A stretch of 13,782 nt of DNA from contig CAZUON010000066.1 in the NCBI GenBank assembly GCA_964621345.1, positions 1-13,782 on the forward strand, written 5' to 3'. The position numbers and the translations under genes were made by a program. Below are positions 6,900 through 13,600 of this stretch, in pieces; position 1 is the stretch's first letter; every line of letters begins with the position of its first letter. The stretch comes from Glaciecola sp964621345. GTDB lineage: Bacteria > Pseudomonadota > Gammaproteobacteria > Enterobacterales > Alteromonadaceae. Below the pieces are notes generated by a model. It was not told where the DNA came from. It did not search any database and worked only from the letters and a program-made list of their open reading frames with translations.

Positions 6900-7484
6900 C
6901 TATGCTTCGTCTTCTTCATCACTTTCAAACAAATCTCTTACTCTTTCTTCAAAGATGGCGGGAGGTGGAATGGGTACTAAGTTGCAACGCAGTAAACTAC
7001 TGCCCTCAGCACTGTAGCTATATTTACTTGAATAACTAGCATCGACCGTTGTGGTGCGTGTCGTTGTTTGGTTTTTCGCGCCAAAAATACTAAAAATGCC
7101 GCGATTGCGCTTTTTCTTGGAGTTAGTCACCGTGTTTACGGTATAGGTAGACTCTCGCTCATAAGTCATTTTGATGGCAATTTTCACCTCAATAATATTG
7201 TTGGTGAACTGGTAAAACGTTGGCGAAAAACCAAGCTCTAACATACTGACTTTTTGCGGGGCATCGTTGTCATCACGGCCAAAGTAGACTCGAGTGTCTT
7301 CTTCTCCGGTTTGTTTACCCTCATCATCAAAGATCGGCATTCTGCCTCCCATTAATTGGGCAACTCTTATGCTGGCTGAGTCGAGGTCGTATTGCGCATC
7401 GGCGATGGCTAGCGCCATGCTACTTATCATCTCGCCCATCGGGACGTTAAGTAAGTCTCTTCCTAAGTTACGTGCTAGTGACAT
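6900..7484 (-). CDS. Helix-plus-beta family paralogue (third in array)
   Basis: The product is 194 residues. Family blocks: GRDLLNVPMGEMISSMALAI and ADAQYDLD (8-35), LELGFSPTFYQF (82-93) followed by IIEVKIAIK, then SSKYSYSAEGSSLL (152-165) and VPIPPPAIFEERVRDLF (170-186), ending in an acidic tail SDEEDEA. The loop between the two beta segments is basic and then hydrophobic (SKKKRNRGIFSIFGAK, 122-137), unlike the Gly-rich loop of its closest relative at 6300-6857. It has the same extra segment (about 48-79) after the first helix. The ribosome binding site AGGAG is 7 nt before the ATG. The gap of 53 nt to the previous gene shows no promoter I can support. Confidence 0.88.
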   Translation of the reverse strand: MSLARNLGRDLLNVPMGEMISSMALAIADAQYDLDSASIRVAQLMGGRMPIFDDEGKQTGEEDTRVYFGRDDNDAPQKVSMLELGFSPTFYQFTNNIIEVKIAIKMTYERESTYTVNTVTNSKKKRNRGIFSIFGAKNQTTTRTTTVDASYSSKYSYSAEGSSLLRCNLVPIPPPAIFEERVRDLFESDEEDEA

Positions 7485-7537
7485 GAAATCACTCCTTTAG
7501 CTAGTTATTAAAAATGACTGCTTTGTTAAATTCGTCT

Positions 7538-8026
7538 TTATTCATCATTAGTGTTGCTACTTGAATTTGCTTGCCTGCTAGCAAGCCAGTTTTGAAATGC
7601 GTTTGGCGGAGGTATAGAGGAAATCCTTGCTACGATTGAGCTACTCGCTTCCGATTTAAAACTATATTTGGTCGCAAATGAGGCACTCACTGTGGCCGCA
7701 AACATCACAAAATAAACCGCACCACCAACTGTTGCCGATGTCGAGAAACTCGACTCTGTGCTCGTGGAACTCGAAAGCGATACGCGAATGTCAATAGTTG
7801 CCTCGGTAAAGTGATAGAACACTGGAGCAAACCCCAGCTCAATTAAGGATTTTTTTTCATCATCAACATCCACACCATGGTTTTCTGCGTCGCCAAGTTG
7901 CATCGCCATTCTGATGGAATTTAAATCAAGCTCGCGCTGAGCACCGGCAATCGCGCCTCCTAGCTGATTTAATAGGCTAGGCAATGGTGATTGCTCTAAG
8001 GAGGCCATAACCTTTGCGTTAGACAT
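7538..8026 (-). CDS. Helix-plus-beta family paralogue (second in array, shortest)
   Basis: The 162-residue product is close to the minimal family domain. Blocks: SPLPSLLNQLGGAIAGAQRE and LD (13-34), LIELGFAPVFYHFTEATIDI (61-80), then a Ser/Thr-rich strand (SLSSSTSTESSFSTSATV, 83-100), a hydrophobic stretch (GGAVYFVMFAATVSASF, 101-117), then TKYSFKSEASSS (119-130) and SSIPPPNAFQNWL (136-148). The Ser/Thr-rich strands around a Gly/hydrophobic tip look like an amphipathic beta-hairpin. The start follows the upstream stop by 11 nt with a TAAGGA stop/ribosome-binding-site overlap. Confidence 0.88.
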   Translation of the reverse strand: MSNAKVMASLEQSPLPSLLNQLGGAIAGAQRELDLNSIRMAMQLGDAENHGVDVDDEKKSLIELGFAPVFYHFTEATIDIRVSLSSSTSTESSFSTSATVGGAVYFVMFAATVSASFATKYSFKSEASSSIVARISSIPPPNAFQNWLASRQANSSSNTNDE

Positions 8027-8037
8027 AATCGAAGTCC

Positions 8038-8652
8038 TTAGTCATCGTCTGCATCAGGTGCAGGTTCCGGTGCTGGCTCAGGTTCAGGGCTTGGTTCAGG
8101 CGCTGGTTCATCTCCCTCTGGTTCTGGTGCATCCGGCGCTTCGATGCTGCCACCACCACTTGCGCTATGCTGACGAAGCGCCTCTAAAAACGCTTGGGGA
8201 GGCGGAATGCTGCGCATAGTCGTTTTGATACGCGATACCGCTTCCATATCAAATTCATATTTATGGTGTAAATCAAAAGAAATAGTGCCAGCAAATGCCA
8301 CTGGCAGCCCGGCAGATTCTTCAGTACCAATGCCGGCCTCTAAACCAAAATCAATACCCGATTCAACCCGTACCGAAATAGTCACTTTGAATTCCATTTC
8401 AGTTTCGCTGAAATGATAAAACTGTGGAATGAAACCAAGCTCTAATAAAGTGCGCTCTCTTGATGTTCCATCAGCATCGTTAAAAGTAACTCGCGATTCA
8501 CTTAATAAAGTCGCGGCCCGCACAGACGAAGAATCTAGCTCATATTGTGCAGAAGCAATGGCCTTGGCGGTATTTTCAATTAACTTAGGAATAGGCACAT
8601 CCATTAAGGCTTGGCCCGGTGTCATTTGTGCTACTTGATTGTCAAAATTCAT
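8038..8652 (-). CDS. Helix-plus-beta family paralogue with acidic Pro/Glu tail (first in array)
   Basis: The product is 204 residues. Family blocks: MDVPIPKLIENTAKAIASAQ and YELD (17-40), LLELGFIPQFYHFSETEMEF (69-88), HHKYEFDMEAVSRI (129-142), RSIPPPQAFLEALRQ (147-161). From about 165 it carries a low-complexity tail of Pro, Glu, Ala and Asp (repeats of PEPAPEP type) ending in DADDD; this could be an extended spacer or an anchoring tail. It starts 1 nt after the stop of the TPR-like gene, and its GGAG lies inside that gene's last codons, so translational coupling is very likely. Function unknown. No signal peptide, membrane helix or enzyme motif is visible. Confidence 0.88.
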   Translation of the reverse strand: MNFDNQVAQMTPGQALMDVPIPKLIENTAKAIASAQYELDSSSVRAATLLSESRVTFNDADGTSRERTLLELGFIPQFYHFSETEMEFKVTISVRVESGIDFGLEAGIGTEESAGLPVAFAGTISFDLHHKYEFDMEAVSRIKTTMRSIPPPQAFLEALRQHSASGGGSIEAPDAPEPEGDEPAPEPSPEPEPAPEPAPDADDD

Positions 8653-8653
8653 G

Positions 8654-9250
8654 TTATCTCACTCCGCACACAAGACTAGCGCCTTGTTTCTTGAGTTGAT
8701 CGGTAAGTTGAAACAGTCCTAACTGCCGCTGTTCCGCGAGGATAGTCTGTTCGGCTGCGCTATTGAGGTAGTGCATTCTGCGCAGCATACTTTTCACTTT
8801 TTTACTTTTATGGTCTTTTAGGTGTTGTGTCAGCATGTCTAAATGCTCGCGTAGCTGTTCACCCTCATTTAGTTTTATTAGCAAATAGGCTTTGCGTAAT
8901 AAAAGAATCAATTTATCTTTTTTGGCCTCTGTGCTGGTCAGCGTTTGCCCTTCATATTGGGCTAAGGCTTGCTCAACGTAACGGAAGGTAGTTTGGCTGT
9001 CGCCCGACAACTCAATACATTCAATGGATAATTCAGCTAGGTAACGCTGCAAGACTAAGTCAAGTTTTTGTTGAGCGCTTGCTCGCATGATCACTTGTAG
9101 AAGCTTAACCGCCTCTTCAAAGCGCGAATATCGAATACTTCGAGAAACCTCATCTAATACTTCATGAAGACCTACCTGATATGTTTCTTGCTCACTTTGA
9201 TGTGTATTACTCGCCCGTGATCTTAAGCGGCTTTGTTTAAGCTCTGACAT
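8654..9250 (-). CDS. All-helical TPR-like protein
   Basis: The product is 198 residues. After a polar N-terminus (about 1-24) the sequence is helical throughout, with helix pairs of the tetratricopeptide kind: YSRFEEAVKLLQVIMRASAQ (41-60) followed by LDLVLQRYLAELSIECIELS, and FRYVEQALAQYEG followed by DKLILLLRKAYLLIKLNEGE. The pairs are irregular, so I call it TPR-like and not a firm TPR. Such folds usually bind partner proteins. An AAGGAGG (9261-9267) lies 10 nt before the ATG and also encodes the last two arginine codons of the gene upstream. The gap to that gene is 7 nt. It sits between the L7/L12-like repeat protein and the paralogue array, so it may be an assembly chaperone or adaptor for either; this is inference. 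Confidence 0.8.
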   Translation of the reverse strand: MSELKQSRLRSRASNTHQSEQETYQVGLHEVLDEVSRSIRYSRFEEAVKLLQVIMRASAQQKLDLVLQRYLAELSIECIELSGDSQTTFRYVEQALAQYEGQTLTSTEAKKDKLILLLRKAYLLIKLNEGEQLREHLDMLTQHLKDHKSKKVKSMLRRMHYLNSAAEQTILAEQRQLGLFQLTDQLKKQGASLVCGVR

Positions 9251-9257
9251 ATCCTAG

Positions 9258-10397
9258 CTACCTCCTTCGCAACTGGCAGTCGATCTGCATCAAATCACAC
9301 TCGTGCTTCAACCATTTTGCTTGATGCAAGTTTGCATTTATGGGCAATAAGCAGGTTGTTGAAGGCGTTTCAGGGAGCATATTCGCCTTACCAAGGAACG
9401 TATTACATAGCGGTGCAAGTATGCGCTGATATTCATGCGTCCAAGCAGAAAAATATAAATCGAAACGGTTAGTAGAAAGCAAACTTGCTTCAGCGCTTGC
9501 ACCACAATTCTGTAGTGCTGCCAGAAGTATTTCAGTATTTTCCCAATCCTGACAAGGCGCGATAACAATGGGTAAGCGCGTAAGGAGCTTTTGGTGAATG
9601 CTAGTTGGGATATGGCATTGCTTACTTAAGATTTCTTGCAATTTACTGCCACTTTTAGTGGCATCTGTGTCGTCACTTACGTCAGTTAAACTCACGTCAA
9701 AGCGCATATAATCATGATTTTGCAGCACAATTGGTAAGTGCGCCTCACTGGCTTTATGCCACGCATTGTGAGCTTTATTGTAATCGATTCCCTGGGCTTG
9801 CCATTGCGTTAGCCCCTGTGGATTAGTTTGGCGAGACATACCAAGTTGTGCGTAATATTGCTGTACACTTGGCATATCCTCCATTGCATAGGCGACAAGG
9901 GTATATTTTGCCTTTTGCGGACACGATACCAATACATCTATGCCGGGCATACTAAATCGCGATGCCAGTTCTTGAGCAACTCTTTCCGATAATTGACCTA
10001 ACAGTGTTGCGGGTGTTTTGCATAACGACTTCACAATGTCGCTGCCGTTTTGTCCGGTAAACGCCGCAACTTTTCCCGCAAACTCGGTGATATTTGAAAA
10101 GTCGTGAATATAGGCGGCAATTTCGAATTTGTCGCTTATTTTATTATTTAGCTTCGACACATGCTGGTGTTCGCGCTCGGGTTCAACAACTTGGCACGGC
10201 AGACCAACTTCGTTCAAGGTACTAGATAACTGATCAGCATCTGATCTAGCAAGAGTGGTTTTGAATATGCTTGGAGCACCAAGAATAAGCTCAATGCATG
10301 CTTGTTTCGTCATGCCTAAAAGATGATGATAGCGAGCGATTGCTAATACGTTAGCGTCGCCTATGCCTTGAATTTCTATGAAGGTCGCTTGTTGCAT
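9258..10397 (-). CDS. Protein with four L7/L12 C-terminal-domain-like repeats
   Basis: The product is 379 residues. Residues 4-71 follow the ribosomal L7/L12 C-terminal domain pattern: a first strand (ATFIEIQGIG), a helix, then KQACIELILGAPSIFKTTLA and DADQLSSTLNEVGLPCQVV, matching the family's EAkxLVexaPxxlKxxxxxxxAexLkxxLexxGAxVxV. The same pattern recurs, more degenerate, at about 90-157 (IVKSLCKTPATLLGQL, then AQELASRFSMPGIDVLV), 231-306 (IHQKLLTRLPIVIA, then EILLAALQNCGASAEASL) and 311-376 (ANMLPETPSTTCLLPI, then AKWLKHECDLMQIDCQL). Residues 164-230 are a separate segment. In ribosomes this fold recruits translation factors; here the repeats probably serve as binding modules. An in-frame stop 7 to 9 nt upstream excludes a longer start. 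The first gene of the cluster, it follows the rpoC terminator and a candidate operator. Confidence 0.85.
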   Translation of the reverse strand: MQQATFIEIQGIGDANVLAIARYHHLLGMTKQACIELILGAPSIFKTTLARSDADQLSSTLNEVGLPCQVVEPEREHQHVSKLNNKISDKFEIAAYIHDFSNITEFAGKVAAFTGQNGSDIVKSLCKTPATLLGQLSERVAQELASRFSMPGIDVLVSCPQKAKYTLVAYAMEDMPSVQQYYAQLGMSRQTNPQGLTQWQAQGIDYNKAHNAWHKASEAHLPIVLQNHDYMRFDVSLTDVSDDTDATKSGSKLQEILSKQCHIPTSIHQKLLTRLPIVIAPCQDWENTEILLAALQNCGASAEASLLSTNRFDLYFSAWTHEYQRILAPLCNTFLGKANMLPETPSTTCLLPINANLHQAKWLKHECDLMQIDCQLRRR

Positions 10398-10415
10398 GTG
10401 ATGTCACTTCCCTGT

Positions 10416-10445
10416 TTTTGAGTATGATTATTTTCATTCTCAAAA
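10416..10445. promoter_or_regulatory. 30-bp imperfect palindrome, candidate operator of the cluster
   Basis: On the minus strand the half-sites are TTTTGAG-N-ATGA and TCAT-N-CTCAAAA, separated by an AT-rich centre. Of the 30 positions, 24 are symmetric (counted by eye). It ends 18 nt before the first gene's ATG. The core GAGAAT-GAAAAT-A-ATCATA resembles the 6-6-1-6 arrangement of Fur-type boxes with one mismatch in each hexamer, so a Fur-like regulator is possible but not shown. Confidence 0.5.
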
Positions 10446-10521
10446 CTTAGCTTGTGACAGCTTAATACAAGCGTGATTTCCAATTTCTACAACTCGTGGA
10501 CTAAAAAGATAGAACTTATCC

Positions 10522-10550
10522 CGAGCAAAAGCAAGGTTATTTTTTGCTCG
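10522..10550. repeat. 9-bp inverted repeat with 11-nt loop
   Basis: CGAGCAAAA (10522-10530) pairs with TTTTGCTCG (10542-10550). On the plus strand it is followed by a T-rich stretch, terminator-like, but no plus-strand gene leads into it. On the minus strand it lies 46 nt beyond the rpoC terminator and could be a backup terminator or an mRNA end structure. Confidence 0.4.
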
Positions 10551-10596
10551 TTTATTGTTTATTTTTTAACCGCTTGAGTTTACTGTAAATTTAGTC

Positions 10597-10630
10597 AAAA
10601 AAAAACCTGAGCTCAAAAGCTCAGGTTTTT
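10597..10630 (-). terminator. Rho-independent terminator of rpoC
   Basis: AAAAACCTGAGCT (10601-10613) and AGCTCAGGTTTTT (10618-10630) form a perfect 13-bp stem with a 4-nt loop. On the minus strand it runs into a tract of nine T (10597-10605, partly in the stem). It starts 18 nt after the rpoC stop codon and should end most rpoBC transcription before the cluster. Confidence 0.92.
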
Positions 10631-10648
10631 AAATTACAGCGTTACAAT

Positions 10649-13600
10649 TTACTCGTCTGAATCATCACCTGCATTCAAAGCTTCGGCTAGTTGAGCCTGA
10701 GCTTCTTCTGCTGATACTGACAATTCTTGATGTAGCGCAAGGTTCTTACGTTCAGCTCGTTGCTGATGATAAGCAAAACCAGTTCCTGCTGGAATAAGGC
10801 GACCTACAATAACGTTCTCTTTTAGTCCGCGTAAATCGTCTTCTTTTCCTTGAACAGCCGCTTCGGTTAATACGCGGGTTGTTTCTTGGAAAGAGGCCGC
10901 AGAAATAAAGGACTCTGTAGATAGCGAGGCTTTGGTAATACCGAGCAACTGAATTTCGTATGTTGCTGGAATTTTGCCTTGTTTTTCCATCTCGCGGTTA
11001 GCAATTTTCACTGCAGATACTTCAACTTGCTCGCCTGATAAGAAGCGCGTGTCGCCAGCGTCACTAATGACACACTTGCGAAGCATTTGACGTATTACCA
11101 CTTCAATGTGCTTATCGTTAATCTTAACACCTTGTAAACGATATACTTCTTGTACTTCGTTTACGATGTAGTTAGATACCGCGCTTACGCCGCGTAAACG
11201 AAGGATATCATGTGGTGACTCAGGTCCGTCAGAAACAACTTCACCTTTTTCTACACTTTCACCCTCAAATACGTTGAGCTGACGCCACTTTGGAATCATC
11301 TCTTCGTAGGCACCGTTCGCGTTTAAGTCAACTAACTTAGCAGCTTCGTTGTCTTTAGGCGTAATCGTTAAGCGTTTCTTGCCTTTGGTCTCTTTACCAA
11401 AGCCAATCACACCGGAGATTTCGGCTAAAATTGCCGGTTCTTTTGGCTTACGCGCTTCAAACAAGTCGGCAACACGTGGCAGACCACCGGTAATGTCGCG
11501 TGTTTTCGAGCTTTCTTGAGGTATACGAGCAAGTACGTCACCCTCTACCGCCAATTTGCCATCGGTGGCTTCAATGGTAGTAAAGCTTGGCAAACGAATC
11601 TCTTGCAATGCACCATTCTCACCTTCAAGAATTAGCTTAGGCTCTTTAGCATTTGCTTTGGCTAAATCTTTAACCACAATACGCGTAAGACCAGTAAGCT
11701 CATCTTGCTGCATTTCAGTGTTAGTATCGTCAATGTCAGCGAAAGTGATCTTAGAAGCTCGCTCAGTCACGATTGGGTGACTATGCGGGTCCCAAGTTGC
11801 AACTAAATCGCCAGCACCAATTTGTGCTTGGTCATCTACCGATAACGTTGCGCCGTATGGCACTTTATAACGTTCTTTTTCGCGGCCTTGATCATCGATA
11901 ACGGTAAGCTCAGTTGAACGCGATACAATCACGAGTTTGCCGTCAGAGTTACGAACATGCTTGGCATTGTGCAACTTCAATGTACCGGTAGTTTTTACCT
12001 GAACACTGTTTTCAGCTGATGCTCTTGATGCTGCACCACCGATGTGGAAGGTACGCATAGTAAGCTGTGTACCAGGCTCACCAATTGATTGAGCGGCAAT
12101 TACACCCACGGCTTCACCAGAACCAACCATATGACCACGTGCTAGGTCACGACCGTAACACTGTGCACATACCCCATGGTCGTTATCACAGGTGATTACT
12201 GAACGCACCATAACAACGTCTACTGAGTTGTCTTCAAGCATATCTACAAGCTGCTCGTCTAGTAGCACGTTACGTTCTACTAACACTTCATCTTTAGTGC
12301 CGGGCTTAATTACGTCTTCAGCAACAACTCGACCCAATACGCGTTCGCGCAATGGCTCAACTACATCACCACCTTCAATTAATGGCGTCATTTTCACGCC
12401 TTCGAAGGTACCGCAATCAACGTTAGTGATAACCAAATCTTGTGCAACGTCAACTAATCGACGAGTTAGGTAACCCGAGTTAGCGGTTTTCAGTGCGGTA
12501 TCGGCCAAACCTTTACGAGCACCGTGAGTAGAAATAAAGTACTGAAGTACGTTTAGACCTTCACGGAAGTTCGCGATTATGGGCGTTTCGATGATTGAAC
12601 CATCTGGTTTTGCCATCAATCCACGCATACCAGCAAGCTGACGAATCTGCGCGGGGCTACCACGAGCGCCCGAGTCGGCCATCATGTAAACAGAGTTGAA
12701 AGATTTTTGCTCTTCCATGTCGCCGTCTCTATTTTTAACCGATTCAGTTTTAAGATTATCCATCATCGCATTAGCTACGTCATCGTTGGCACGAGACCAA
12801 ATATCGATAACTTTGTTATAACGCTCACCAGCGGTAACAAGACCTGAGTTAAATTGCTCTTGAATCTCAATTACTTCAGCTTCAGCAGCTTCGATTAGAT
12901 CTTTCTTCGCATCTGGGATAACCATGTCGTCAATACCTACAGAGGCACCGGCAATCATTGCATAATGGAAACCAGAATACATGATTTGGTCAGCGGCAAT
13001 AACAGTATCTTTAAGCCCAAGTGTACGGTAACACTCATTTAGCAACTTAGAAATTTGCTTTTTGCCCATGGCTTGGTTGATGATTTCAAAAGGCAAGCCT
13101 TTTGGTAAAATCAAAGAGAAAATAGCACGGCCAACGGTTGTATCGATGATAGAGGTTTTTTCGTGTTTCTCACCGTCTGCACCTACTTCATATTGGGTAA
13201 TACGTACTTTGACGCGAGCATGTAGCTCTGCAGTGTCAGTACGATACGCTTTTTCAGCTTCGTGCGGACTGGTAAATACCATGCCTTCACCCTTACCGTT
13301 TACACGGTCGCGGGTAAGATAGTACAAGCCCAATACAACGTCCTGTGACGGAACGATAATTGGCTCACCATTGGCAGGCGACAATATGTTGTTAGTCGAC
13401 ATCATCAATGCACGAGCTTCAAGCTGTGCTTCAATTGTCAATGGCACGTGTACTGCCATTTGGTCACCATCGAAGTCAGCATTGTATGCCGCACATACGA
13501 GTGGGTGTAGCTGAATCGCTTTACCTTCAATCAGAGTTGGTTCAAAGGCTTGAATACCTAGTCTGTGAAGTGTTGGTGCACGGTTTAGTAATACCGGATG

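Larger units (their letters stand above)
304..10397 (-). other. Twelve-gene unknown operon inserted between rpoC and rpsL
   Basis: All twelve genes are on one strand. The spacings, in order of transcription, are 7, 1, 11, 53, 42, 57, 11, 12, 0, 64 and 17 nt. There is no tRNA, integrase, transposase or obvious direct repeat at either edge. The unit is bounded by the rpoC terminator upstream and the rpsL promoter downstream, so it can be gained or lost without breaking either host operon. Confidence 0.75.
10398..10648 (-). other. 251-nt gap between rpoC and the cluster
   Basis: It holds the rpoC terminator (10597-10630), a second inverted repeat (10522-10550), and a 30-bp imperfect palindrome (10416-10445). 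I see no gene here. The best promoter-like pair I find toward the cluster, TTGTAG then TGTATT 17 nt later (about 10463-10491), matches consensus only weakly. The weak matches suggest that an activator or another sigma factor may be needed. Confidence 0.5.

Noticed and set aside
6607..7017. Plus-strand open frame of 136 codons
   Set aside because: Ser/Pro/Leu-rich shadow across two paralogue genes with clear ribosome binding sites on the minus strand.
8038..8160. DNA repeat array over the Pro/Glu tail
   Set aside because: The repeated ggctcagg/ggttcagg pattern is explained by codons of the low-complexity Pro/Glu/Ala tail.
304..10397. Integrated phage, transposon or CRISPR locus
   Set aside because: No integrase, transposase, terminal repeats, att-like tRNA, phage structural genes or spaced direct repeats were seen.
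10463..10485. Sigma-54 promoter (TGG...TTG) before the cluster
   Set aside because: The distance between the GG and the TTG element is one base too long, and the GC of the -12 element is missing.
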